Shown: positions 11,923-23,538 of the stretch, piece after piece
How the letters are laid out: each line of letters begins with the position of its first letter
How positions within the stretch are numbered: the stretch's first letter is position 1
Source of the DNA: Pteria penguin
Taxonomy: Eukaryota > Mollusca > Bivalvia > Pterioida > Pteriidae
Assembly: GCA_035048485.1 (NCBI GenBank)
Contig: CM068583.1
Span: 64,848,306 to 64,912,305 of the forward strand
DNA length: 64,000 nt
Direction of reading: 5' to 3'
Made by a program: the position numbers and the translations under genes
The notes under the pieces: model-generated
What the model saw: the letters and a program-made list of their open reading frames with translations, nothing else
Told to the model about the DNA's origin: nothing
Database searches by the model: none

Positions 11923-12174
11923 TCAAAGAATTTTAAAACTGTCTATAACAAAATCTGAATCTGAATGACTTTTTAGGTGCATGCGAGTTCCAATTAGGTT
12001 TGCACCGATGTAACGGTCTAACAGTGTAAACTCATAATTTCCCCAAGTAAACATTTGAACAGGATCTCCGTAATTCGACACTCCTGAGAATGGTGCGTAA
12101 TGGTGTGTCATTTCATCAAGATTCAGGATCGATTTTATAAAGTAAAAGAAAGCGCGAAATATGCACGTTGTCAA
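11923..12174 (-). CDS. Candidate 3' terminal exon, unrecognised protein
   Basis: This open frame has non-repetitive, protein-like composition. The C-terminal part contains NYGDPVQMFTWGNYEFTLLD, IGANLIGTRMHL and a final DSFKIL before a TGA stop, followed by an AATAAA about 55 bases on. A plausible acceptor (CACCATTCTCAG) lies near 12092, which would make the true exon about 170 nt (11923-12091). The sequence above it overlaps no repeat family I know. I recognise no domain. Upstream exons were not found. Confidence 0.3.
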   Translation of the reverse strand: MTTCIFRAFFYFIKSILNLDEMTHHYAPFSGVSNYGDPVQMFTWGNYEFTLLDRYIGANLIGTRMHLKSHSDSDFVIDSFKIL

Positions 12175-14457
12175 GGACGAATGGTGCTACCTGCACATGA
12201 ATCAGATTGCGATCTAAATGCCCTGACAGACTTGACAAATGTGCACAATACCACACAACGACCAAAGCAGTATCGGAGTAGGAACGAGTATACCGATATA
12301 AGACTTTAGATATAAAACGCAATTTAAGAATGCAGACAGATATACCTGAAACGGACCTCAAAATGTGACATTATCTTTTACACACACAAAAAATCGTCCT
12401 TCAGAAATATGTTAAGATTGTTCTTTTGTAAAACACATGAAATGCGTCAATGGCTTTTGCAGTTTATGAATCGCATAACGAAGTTGAAAATCAAGCATTT
12501 TGACAATTTCTCAAATGAGTAATGTAGTAAAAAAATTATTATTATTATAACTTACTGGTGTGTAAGGTAGAGCTCCTGTAAAAATGTTTGACTGTATGCA
12601 AGTGTAGCCACTTTACATGGCAAGCTACCTTGCTACTTGATACAAATCAGTCACGTGAAGGCGGGATACGCTCCCTTAAATCTGATAAAGGTATGCAGAC
12701 CCGTTAGCCATCTATCAATGCTATTTTCGTACAACGTTTAACACAGTTTTCAAAACATATTCCTAAGCATTGCAAAGTTTATAAAAGACGATTAAATCTC
12801 TTAAAAGGATATGCCTACATATTAATTCATGGTATAAGTTGAATACGTAATAACTCTGGCGAGATAATCATGCCGACTATTGAGTATTGCTGCTATACGT
12901 CAATATCCTTAAACATGCTGAATTAAAAGATCAGTGTAGCTCATATTGTACAACGCGCATTATTTTCACTTTACACTTCATATTATTTAGTCGGATAATT
13001 TCGAATAACGTCCGTCAAATATCGTTAAAAAGTCACCTTAGAGGGTTTTTAATTCCATGTGTGGAGTTAATTCTACTTCAGTTATGAATAGCGATAGCTG
13101 CATGTAGTGACCCTATCATTCATACAGGGCCACTGCTTGCGGCTAGAATAGCGATATATTGTATATACTTATAGCTTGTACGCTGAATGTATATCATTTC
13201 TGATCCTATGTTGTTAGCATGTCATCTGTCATCTTTACTATTAATATGCATACTTATTCAGTTTCATCACAACATAAATAATTCCATCGTTAGTAATGGG
13301 TTCAAATACTTCAACACACGTTCCAAAGGGTTTATAATGGTAGAGCAATGCAAACAGAACATTTATACCTTCGATCTCTATCTAATATGCATGGATGTAA
13401 GTGAAATCTTAATTCTTAACGCTTTATTATAAGGTTTTACAATTGGTATGTTTCTTTGAGAGTGGCCAGCTTTCATGTAGGTCTTGTGTTGATACAATTT
13501 TGTCCCATATCACAGCCTCGTTCTCAATTCCTTTTAATTTCGAACTACTTCAAAACAAACTGTGATAAAAACAGATAATTAATTTGGTAGCACGTGTCCT
13601 CTATTATGACAAGCATCGTAGTGGCATTAATTCACTAAACTTCGACAGTAGAAGTATAATATTATATAATTATCATCTAGTGTCACACAATGGAAGACAG
13701 ACGAAGGACGTCACATTTCATTGCTTTTACTGATCCTTGATATATGTCTAGGCAACTATTTCTTGACTATGATTTAAATCCAAAATTTTGTAAAAAATGA
13801 AATTACTGACGAAAACTGCAATATTAAGCCGGAAACTGATCGAGTGCCTATGTATCCACACTGTTGTCAGAGTGAAAAGAAAACTTAAAGACATCCGACT
13901 CAACCGTATGACAAAAGTCATCACAGACAAAAAAAGCACACCTAGACCTGCTGGGGACGTAAGTGGTCGCAGCCCCTCGTCTAAAACCCCCTCCCCACCC
14001 TTGAACTGCAAAACCTGGAACAACCCTCCCCCTCCCCCATTAATATCTAATTTTACTGACAACACAGTTCACGGTATACTGAGTTATCTGATAAGTATTA
14101 AAGCAGCATTCTACAGGTATGAAAGGTAATGAGACGGTACGATTTAAAGCCTTAAATGTCAGTCAGTTGTGAAAACCATAGCCCCAGGACACTATTGAAC
14201 ACAAAAGTCTGATATTTTAGTCTAATGTCGGGAAATGTAAATCAATCTTAACTGTGAAGTTAAATCTATTGATTTCGAGGACTTGTCAGCCCCTGGTGAT
14301 TTGGTCAGTCTTTTGCGGACCAGGTGCGCAATAGGTTAATTTACGGTTGATTTAAGATGAGGATATCCGGATTACATGGTTTAAAGAACGACTAACAAGA
14401 GATCTATGGACACGTTATGTTTGGGAAACACAAAATTTAAATACGATGTTTTCAAAG
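12175..14457. other. Long stretch with no gene recognised
   Basis: AT-rich sequence. Overlapping opposite-strand open frames at 13748-14129 contain a proline/glycine-rich run from a C-rich tract (about 13985-14040) and look like chance. A short block around 13870-13935 resembles one near 985-1045, suggesting an old dispersed repeat. Confidence 0.4.
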
Positions 14458-14605
14458 TTAACAGTATCTCTCTGGCCTTGGGAGAGTAATGGCCAGGGTG
14501 AAGATTTGTCATGTTCTACTCTAATTTTTGCATTTACCACCCCCAAGTAAATTCAAAAATTAGAACATGACAGATCTCTGATGCTGTGGCAGAGATATTC
14601 CGGTG
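14458..14605. repeat. Small inverted-repeat (MITE-like) element
   Basis: Arms GATTTGTCATGTTCTACTCT (from about 14503) and an inverted partner ending GAACATGACAGATC (to about 14577) flank an internal CCACCCCC. Outer sequences (TATCTCTCTGGCC and GGCAGAGATATTC) are also roughly complementary. No coding capacity. Confidence 0.55.
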
Positions 14606-15088
14606 TGGTGGCACATGTAATAAAAGCCGTTGGAAATACGGACCATCCAAGCAGTACATAATAAACACAACATTCCAACACACATGCACACTACATACAC
14701 AAGAGGAGGGTGGGCAACAAATAGGAGTTGCACTCCGTTCCTTTCAAAAGGGGCTATGAGGCACTCCTAAGAGGTACTCTATAAAACATGTACTCTGTAA
14801 ATGACAGTTAGTCAATGAGTTCCCCGATACTAATTAGAGCAATACAGCCAACTGATCTAGTAGAGGGTCTGCCCCAAACAAGTTATTTAGTATAAGTTAC
14901 AACGATCCTTAACAATAGATTGCTTAAATGGTGTAAAGATAATTCTGTTATCACTGATGCTCAGTTTGGATTTAAACAAGGACTTGGAACTACCGATGCC
15001 AGTTTTGCATTAATTAACCTTATTGAAAAATACGCATCATCTGGCAAGAAACTTTATTGCTGTTTTATTGATTATACAAAAGCATTTG

Positions 15089-15089
<1 letters not shown>

Positions 15090-15171
<82 letters not shown>
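15090..15171. repeat. (TA)n tract inside the LINE reverse transcriptase
   Basis: About 40 TA repeats follow the codons of KAFDY. The LINE frame resumes after roughly ten residues appear to be lost. Confidence 0.95.
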
Positions 15172-15174
<3 letters not shown>

Positions 15175-15742
15175 AGTTGGCCCGATTTGTTTTGTGTGGA
15201 AATATTTTCAATGGTATTCAGTCATGATACACACAAGTAAAATGTTGTTTTAGATATGAAAATGAATTATCTGATCTACTTAATGTTGACACTGATGTTT
15301 TACAAGGCGGGGCTTTGTCCCCAATTTTATTTTTCCTTTACTTGATTGATTTTGAAAACTCTTTTATACCAGCAATTGTCCACATATAGAACCTTAAAAC
15401 CTAGCAATTTTCCTGCTGATGTATGTAAATGATACTTTGTTTTTAGTCGACTCTGCCAGTGAGCTTCTATGCTTAATTCTTTACATTCATTTTGCAATAA
15501 AAAGGAATTAAAATGTGAACTTTGAAGAAAACTAAAATTGTAGTTTTCAGGAAAGCTGGTAGACTGAGTAATATTGATAAATGGTTTTATCTTGATAATG
15601 AAATAGAAATTTTCAACAATATCAATCTGGGCCTAAAACTAAGCTATACAGGAAATTTCGTCAAATCACAGATTGCCCTAGCCTCGCAAGGTCGAAAATG
15701 TCTTTTTGGATTGTATAGTTATATGAGAGATATCTGCCTAAA

Positions 15743-15762
15743 GGGACGACCATTTGATTCTG

Positions 15763-15797
<35 letters not shown>

Positions 15798-17297
15798 CTG
15801 GCACTTCTTGGAAATAAATATTCGGACCCTGAAAATGCTGGAAATAAAAAATCTGGCTTCGACTAAAATGAAAATGAATATTCTGGCCACTAGCATATAC
15901 CAGATCATGCAAATATAAAACTGAATATTCTATAAAATATATGTTGAATTTTTCCGGCTCGCTTCGCTCACCAAATTACCCCCTATACTATTATGTGTAG
16001 TAGTTTAACTGTATAACTCATATTTCAGCGGAATTTATAGCACTGGACAAATTGTGCTATTCAATACGTTTAACAAAACTTAATAGAATTCTTGCTTTTA
16101 GAAAAATATATTTGCATGTCCGTTTTGAGGGGCAGACAGGGGACAAGGGCTTTACCATCTGCTTTCTGAGAGATTTTCTCTTCAGATTCATGTTTAGAAT
16201 AGTGTCATTCGAGTCCCCTTGCCGCCAATTTCCAATCCTTTTCCCCAACTTCCCCTTGTGTTGTCTGCCCCTCATTTATATGCTAGACACACCGATATTT
16301 TAACGTTAAACGAGTGGCCACAAGGGGTCTAAACTGAATTTTTCTCATCTCTCACCTGAGCACATATGCAAAGTTGATGTTTTAATTAAATCATGTGCAT
16401 TTCAAAATTCATAGTGACCATATTTGCTGACAGTGTTTCATTCCTTTTAAGTTTCATTCAAATCAGTGCAACAGGACATTCGTCAAATGATTTTAACACA
16501 TTTATCAAAATGTAAAATACACATAAACATAGGTTTAAAATGACAACAAAAGTAAAACAAAAATGTGTATCTTCACTTAACATACATGATAACAAAAGTA
16601 AAAAGAGTCCCAAATGGGCCTATATTGTTCACCTCAGACATCGAAAACATTGCACAATGATATTGAACAATAATTGTAGATGGCCATAAGTCTTTAGTGT
16701 CTTCAAAACTTTTAAAACATGTAAAGTTGTACATGAGGAACATCTTTGCTTAATATCTACCAAGCTTTCTCAAATTTAATATATAAGTAGTGAAGACAAA
16801 GTTAAAAATGTGAAAAATCAATTTATCAAATGCATCAAAAATATTTATGAAATGATTTTTGCATCAAAATACCATAGTTCAAAGTAAGTCAAAAGCGAAT
16901 AAAATGTTATCATTCGGACGGGTAGCCAAAACAACAACATTTCCTCACACATCCTTCTATAGTGGTAAATGGAAATTCTCCCTTTGGATACCAGAGACTG
17001 AGAGAGACTTTACACTTCGCTATAGAAACTAGTAGTATAAAGACACATGCAATTAAAGTAGTGTTTGCATATTTTTTGTTGAGTTTACTTTACATTAGCA
17101 TGTGTTTTGTTACAGACATGTATTACAATGTAATTCTAACAAGTATTTATTGGCGACAAGAAAGTCAAGAAAATAAATAATCTGTCCCAGGATATTGAGG
17201 AAATAAATATTCTATCCTTCAAAGATCTGAAAATAAAATAATCTGACTCAACCACTTTTGACAGTCCCCCCCCCTCTCAGAATCAAATGGTCGTCCC
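15743..17297. mobile_element. TIR/foldback element (CCATTTGAT family), 1555 bp, inserted in the LINE
   Basis: Terminal repeats GGGACGACCATTTGATTCTG (15743-15762) and its inverse (ending at 17297) are each followed inward by a poly-G/poly-C run, 33 G on the left. The flanking direct repeat CTAAA is at 15738-15742 and 17298-17302. Removing the element plus one CTAAA restores an uninterrupted reading frame across the LINE junction, so insertion into the LINE is directly supported. The interior has no recognisable transposase. It contains a smaller dyad (about 16126-16277, ends GAGGGGCAGACA) and AT-rich sequence. Confidence 0.85.
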
Positions 17298-17645
17298 CTA
17301 AATGTCGAAATTAAAATATCTGTTTTTGATACCTATGTGGGCAGTGTAATAAATTATGCAAATGAAATTTGGGGTTTTCACTTGGCCAAAGTTGTCGAAA
17401 AGTTACCCTTAGAAGTTTGCAAAAATGTATTTGAAGAAAAAACAAAAACCAACACATAGTTATAATGAGAGTCCCATTGATAATCAAAAGGAAAATCAGA
17501 ATTATTAAATTTTTGTTAAAGTTCCTTAAAACTGATAATTGTAAGTTAGATTTGTACTTAAACGGTTTGGTCTTAATGATGTTTGGTTGGTGCAGGCTGT
17601 TGCGAATGAAAACATTTTTACTACACAGGTTGAACAACGGTTGGT

Positions 17646-17647
<2 letters not shown>

Positions 17648-17728
<81 letters not shown>
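17648..17728. repeat. Second (TA)n tract inside the same LINE
   Basis: About 40 TA repeats separate a VEQRLVD-type segment from [10 protein letters not shown], which belong together in this LINE family. Confidence 0.95.
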
Positions 17729-17730
<2 letters not shown>

Positions 17731-18139
17731 GCAAGAGAGGGATAAATATTTTAACCTTACTTCTAAATGTAATATTTATAGATACCTCATTGATACATTT
17801 TATAACAAAATTTAGATTAAGTGCTCATAAATTTGCCGTTGAAATTGAAGATATATAGGTATATTCATGTACCTATAAGCCATTTTGCTTTTGGCTAATA
17901 CAATGCTACTACTACTAGAAGAGTATCGAGTTGGGATACTTTAACCAGAAGTTAAATAGAATACGGACAGTTTAAACCACACATTTATTTTTTACATATT
18001 ATTATACAAAATTATTATACGATGTTTGATACATATAGGTCTACAGATACAGAAACCTTTCTTTATTTATTTAAAACTTGCTCCTTATACACACCAACTA
18101 GTGATATCAGAGACATATATAATATATACACAGAGATAT

Positions 18140-18222
18140 ATATTTGTGCGTGTGTTTGTGTGTGTGTGTGTGTTTGTGTGTAGGTGTGTGTGTGTCTGTA
18201 GGTGTGTGTGTGTGTGTGTGTG

Positions 18223-18262
<40 letters not shown>
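18140..18262. repeat. (TG)n microsatellite
   Basis: Interrupted TG repeats with occasional TTTG, TAGG and GAGG. The histidine/threonine-rich open frames opposite are artefacts of the repeat. Confidence 0.97.
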
Positions 18263-18263
<1 letters not shown>

Positions 18264-18563
18264 TGATACACACTTACCCACTTATACGGCTGTTTAGAGT
18301 TTCTGGTGGGGTTTTGGTTTTTTTTGGTAGAACGGAAACTTGTGTGAAAACAAAGAAATTTTCTCAATCCTCTGAGGATCGGGGTTACATTGCTTCTCAT
18401 TACAATCAAATAAGGACACGAAGAACGCGTTACCTATGTCTTAATGAAGTGGTCGCAAACTATTTATAATTTTAATTAGTTTACCGAAGCTGTGAAACTC
18501 AGATTATCTGACCATGCTAAACAGCCGTAGTCAGTACTGTACAGATTAATGAATCGCCCAACT

Positions 18564-18731
18564 CAGTGGCGAATTCAGAATTTCCGAAAAGGGGGGGGGG
18601 GGGGAGGGGAGCACATATGTATTAACCAAACTACTCGGCTTTTTTGGTGCCAACTCTGGATTTGTACTCGTAAATATGTGACGAAAAGAGGAGGGGAGCG
18701 GACCCCGCGGACCCCTCTAAATCCGCCACTG
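18564..18731. mobile_element. hAT-like non-autonomous element (MITE), 168 bp
   Basis: Ends CAGTGGCGAATTCAGA and TCTAAATCCGCCACTG are imperfect terminal inverted repeats of the CAGTGGCGGAT type typical of some hAT-like MITEs. A poly-G run and GGACCCCGCGGACCCC lie inside. I see no matching 8-bp target duplication. Confidence 0.65.
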
Positions 18732-19040
18732 CAATTGTATATTATATAGAAGCTACAAAAAGTAATTGTATTTCAAAATGTAGTACTTTTTCTTTCAAAA
18801 CGAAACCGTATTATTCTCACTAAATTGCAGACAACCAATCATAGACTACCAAAAGAAACTGGAAGATGGTTAAAACCTTCCATTGGTAAAATTATTAGTG
18901 GCAACATCTCTGCATGATATAAATTTGTATACATTAAATATACACTGGTGGATGATTTAAGATAAAAATAGTAATTTTTTTTTATTTATTTCAAGCACAT
19001 CAGATTTTTCATTCAGGCCTGTCTGGCTCTATGAACTTTA
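18732..19040. other. AT-rich spacer, nothing recognised
   Basis: No coding or repeat signal between the MITE and the next tandem array. Confidence 0.35.
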
Positions 19041-19049
19041 AAACAAGCG

Positions 19050-19430
19050 GAGTTGGAGTACATTGATATCCGTGAAATATATGTAGTACATAGCTGGTAT
19101 CTGTAATGATATCCGTGAAATATGTGTTGTACATGTATTGTACATAGTTAGTACCTGTACTGATACCCGTGAAATGTGTGTAGTACGTAGTTTGTAAATG
19201 TAATGACATCCGTGAAATGTATATGTAGTAGATCGTTGGTACTTGTAATCATATCCATAGTACATAGCTGGCACATGTAATGATATCCGTGAAATGTGCG
19301 TAGTACATTGTTGGGACCTGGGGTTTTTTTTATTTGCGTGAAATGTGTGTGGTACATAGTTGGTGCCTGTATTGATATCCGTGAAATGTGTGTGGTACAT
19401 AGTTGGTACCTTTAATGATATCCATATTAC
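19050..19430. repeat. Tandem array of about 43-bp units
   Basis: Units such as GTACATAGTTGGTACCTGTA followed by ATGATATCCGTGAAATGTGT repeat about nine times with substitutions and small indels. Opposite-strand open frames rich in HTFHGY/HISRIS are by-products. Confidence 0.9.
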
Positions 19431-19829
19431 ATGTTATGTGTGTAGAGAGCGAGAAATGAAACCACGTGTTTGTGGGGAGTAAGCATCTCCTACCCCGCTA
19501 GATACCACCGACATAATACCCATAACGACGAAATTATAATATCATAGCTTAAGATGAATGACTTCCATCGGCATCGTAAAGGAAGCTTCACAAATAAATA
19601 CCATAAGAGGGGTATAATGAGGCTTAAGTTTACAGGTGCATTGCTTCTTACTTTTTGTCTTAGGCTTCGTAATCATCCGCAGCAGTTAGGGATCTTTTAT
19701 GGGAAACCTATACCGTTGTCCTATGTCATAGCCTACACTGTCTCATCCTAAGAACTGATAAAGAGACAAAAGATGACAAATCACCTTAGAAATGTCTGAT
19801 ACAAAAAGTTGGGATCAAATAGAAATATG

Positions 19830-20600
19830 GTGAGATACCACTGGACCAACCTGCCCACCAGTGCTGTACTATTGGATTAACCTGCCCACCAGTGCTGTAC
19901 CACTGGATTAAACTGCCCACCAGTGCGATACCATTGGACTAACGTCCATCAGTGAGATACCACTAGACCAACCTGCCCACCAGTGCTATACCTTTGAATT
20001 AACCTGCCCACCAGTGCTATACTATTGGATTACCCTGCCCACCAGTGCTATACCACTGGATTAAACTGCCCACCAGTGCGATACCACTGGACTAACGTCC
20101 ATCAGTGAGATACCACTAGACCAACCTGCCCGCCAGTGTTATACCTTTGGATACACCTGCCCACCAGTGCGATAGAATTGGACTAACCTGTCCACCAGTG
20201 AGGTACCACTGGACCAACCTGTCTACCAGTGTTATACCATTGGATTAACCTGCCCACTAGTGCGATACTATTGGACTAACCTGCCCACCAGTGCGACACC
20301 CATGGACCAACATGCCTACCAATGCGATACCATTGGACTAACATCCATCAGTGAGATACCACTAGACCAACCTGCCCATCAGTGCTATACCTTTGAATTA
20401 ACCTGCCCACCAGTGCTACACCATTGGTTTAACCTGCCCACCAGTGCTATACCACTGGATTAACCTGCCCACTAGTGCGATACTATTGGACTAACCTGCC
20501 AACCAGTGCGACACCCATGGACCAACTTGCCTACCAGTGCTATACCAATAAAACAACATAAGCACCAGTGGGATACTACTGGGCCAACCTGTCCTTTTTT
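19830..20600. repeat. 31-bp minisatellite, about 25 copies
   Basis: The consensus is CCTGCCCACCAGTGCTATAC plus CATTGGATTAA. Variants change the CTAT/CGAT and GGACCAA/GGATTAA positions. Some units have the shorter form ACGTCCATCAGTGAGATAC. Blocks of several units are themselves duplicated, for example the run with CATCAGTGAGATACCACTAG at about 19946, 20100 and 20345. Confidence 0.95.
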
Positions 20601-22664
20601 GTTCTTTGAACAAAAATGTAAATGAAATAAATTCGTAGATGAACACGAAACCACCTGACAATTGTACACACAGGTTACGAGATTGTTCAGGTTAACTTAA
20701 ATATATGCATTCTATTAGCCAGTTTAATAGAATTTTGGATCATATTTTTAGTACAGCATACTGTGGTGCCATATATTTATAGTTTTCTTGAATTGTGCGT
20801 AATAATCTAAACCACAAATGTATTATTCACAGAACATGGGCACCTTACTAACAAGTGTTTTTCAAGTTAGATAAGTAATAGTAAATTATAATAAAACATT
20901 TCATATTTCCAGAAAGTGATATTCATAACAGAGACAACAATGTATGTTAATTAAACCTTTTGTTAGGAGATGACTTAACATAAGATTTTCAATCTTGTTG
21001 TCAAATCCTTAAATTCATATGTTATAATAAGTAAATGTTATGATGATTTATTTGAATAAATACTGTTTAAACCAACAGAGAGTTAAAGAAAATTAATACG
21101 TACTTGATACTTTAGTCTACAGAGTCCAGAAACGGTCGAGAGATGGAGCCACTCACGACAATGTATGTTCTCTTCGTAGAAACGTAAACAATCGCCTATT
21201 TGATCCAGGGTGGATAACGTCACGCTTCACGCTATAACCATGTCAGGGTAACCGAATTATTAGAATATGCACCTCTTTATAACAACTTGATCAAATTTCT
21301 CCTATGTTGCTGATCCGGTTTGGTTAGACAGATCGGGAGTATATTGTCACTTGATACGCTACAGTGCTACGTGTGCATGTTATCAGAGTTGGACAGCCAC
21401 TCTTTGATCAATTCTTACATCTTTATTTTACTTAGTTTACAATGGAATGATAGGTATAAAGCATTTCTTGTTTTGTTAATCTCCGGTTACTGTAACCCTC
21501 TTACCTGAACGGCCCAGCGTAACCACATTCCTTGGTACTCCAACAATTAAGTTTCACACCTTATTACCAGCTGGGATTATCCTAATTCCTGTATGTAATG
21601 AACCTCGTATACCTGATATATTGTCTTTTCAGAGCACAGGTATAATACAATGTACGACTCGTCTCCTACGACAGTATCTAGGAATGCTAATTGTGACAGC
21701 GAGAAATGAGATGACAGATTAATTTTTATTGTTTTGAGCGCTGCGATACTAGGATTTGACATGTCCTTTGCTACCTTTTACTTTGAACCGATATGATTTA
21801 CTCACCTATCTATGTAAATGAATTAAATTGAATCTTGTCGCAGTAAATTGTCTATTATAAGAAGGAGATGACAGGTTTAAGTTTTAAGTAAACATCATAG
21901 GGCGTGCAACCTACAAAGGTGTGCGTCGTAATGTAGGTTTATCGTAGGACCATCGTATGTATAATCAGAAACATTTGGATTTGTGAGTATGCTAGTTCCG
22001 AGTTGCGTGAAATACAATCTTTCGCTTGGAAATTGTTGGTAGCGAAATTACAGTAATTTGTCTCCATTTTCAAACTTTGTCTCAGCTGAACCAGAGACAT
22101 AGAAAGTAGTCTATGTCTTTGACTGAACCTGCGAATTTTATTGACAAAATATCATGGCGTTTACTTTATATGCGATAACCATTATCTGCATAAAAGACGT
22201 CTTACAAACTAGTCATCATAAAGCGCTATAAGTACCACCGGCTTATTTGAAATTAAGGGCGTGGAAATATACGGGTCCAGGACAAGGTCCTAAATGGAAT
22301 CCAGTCGACGATGTCCCATGAACCTTCTACGATAATAACATCAAATAAGCGGTATTTATATCATAACATAATTTCATTTCGTAATCACTCCCTACAATTG
22401 TATTAGGAAAATACCAAATAATTGCAATATTAGGCGGGGAAGGGGGGAGGTTTAATGGTTAATTGCGCCCCATGCCTCCATTAATCCGCCAGCAATAACA
22501 TGCTTATATGGATTTAATACCCTTACCGTATAAACTTGAGTATTTACAAGAACATGAAAGACAGGGGGAAAAGGTTGTTCAGAACGTTCATCTTTAATAT
22601 CAGGTTTTCATGTCGCAAACATGACTGAAAATTTTTTTTATAAAACCCCTACACCAACCTTTTA
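20601..22664. other. Two-kilobase stretch with no feature recognised
   Basis: Single-copy-looking AT-rich sequence. Open frames at 21320-21508 and 21577-21762 are short and lack domain or splice support. A G-rich patch (GGCGGGGAAGGGGGGAGG) sits at about 22434. Confidence 0.4.
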
Positions 22665-23170
22665 TGTTTTGTAGTATATTTACGGTACGTATTGTTATGT
22701 AGAATATTTATGTAGCATATTTATGTTACGTATTGTTATGTAGAATATTTATGTTATGTAGTATATTTATGTTACGTATTGTTATGTAGAATATTTATAT
22801 CATGTAGTATATTTATGTTACGTATTGTTATGTAGAATATTTATGTAGCATATTTATGTTACGTATTATTATGTAGAATATTTATGTAGTATATTTATGT
22901 TACGTATTGTTATGTAGAATATTTATGTTATGTAGTATATTTATGTTACGTATTGTTATGTAGAATATTTATATCATGTAGTATATTTATGTTACGTTTT
23001 GTTATGTAGAATATTTATATTATGTAGTATATTTATGTTACGTATTGTTATGTAGAATATTTATGTTATGTAGTATATTTATGGTACGTATTGTTATGTA
23101 GAATATTTATGTTATATTGTATATTTATGGTACGTATTGTTATGTAGAATATTGATTTTAGGTAGTATAT
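22665..23170. repeat. AT-rich tandem array, units about 30-45 bp
   Basis: Repeats of ATATTTATGTTACGTATTGT followed by TATGTAGAATATTTATGT, with variable presence of an extra TATGTAGT segment. About twelve copies. More than 80 percent A+T. Confidence 0.93.
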
Positions 23171-23538
23171 TTAGATCAAACATATTTATTTATAATTGTC
23201 AAACTACGTGATATACAAGTGAAATAACAATGATAAGTAAGGGATTTGAAAACAAAGGACACACAGACACACACACTTACACACATACACACACAACACT
23301 AGTTACATCGTATTTCAATCTGATTAAAAGCATATCTAGATTCCGTTTCTCTATTTGCCCCATTGCAATGGGACAAACAAAGAAGCGGAATAAAGATATT
23401 CTTTTATTCAATTGACCGTATTTTACATTTTTGATATCCATGGTGCATTGTTTGGTAAGTATAATTACACTATAAAACTTGTGTTCATTGTCTCACTTCT
23501 CTTTATCAATGATAAATTATAGCGGCAAAACGTGGCCC
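23171..23538. other. Spacer before the large satellite, with a short CA tract
   Basis: A CACACA-rich segment lies at 23260-23297. Otherwise unremarkable. Confidence 0.4.

Larger units (their letters stand above)
14880..18120 (+). pseudogene. Damaged LINE (non-LTR reverse transcriptase), split by insertions
   Basis: Reverse-transcriptase blocks run along the plus strand: DAQFGFKQGLGTTDASFALI and CCFIDYTKAFDY (14955-15090), then LQGGALSPILFFLYLIDFE (15300-15355), KTKIVVFRKAGRL and a GLYSYMRDIC segment (15525-15740). The frame resumes after the inserted element at 17303 with FDTYVGSVINYANEIWGFHL (17320-17390). It continues with LKTDNCKL and [12 protein letters not shown] remnants to about 17650 and [10 protein letters not shown] near 17780. 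It is disrupted by frameshifts, stops, a 1.55-kb TIR element (15743-17297) and two long (TA)n tracts (15090-15171 and 17648-17728). The 5' part, including any endonuclease, is missing. Confidence 0.85.

Noticed and set aside
13748..14129. Opposite-strand frames of about 105-110 codons
   Set aside because: Both depend on a C-rich/G-rich low-complexity tract, and neither has domain or splice evidence.
18063..18469. His/Thr- and Cys/Val-rich frames
   Set aside because: Translations of a (TG)n microsatellite.
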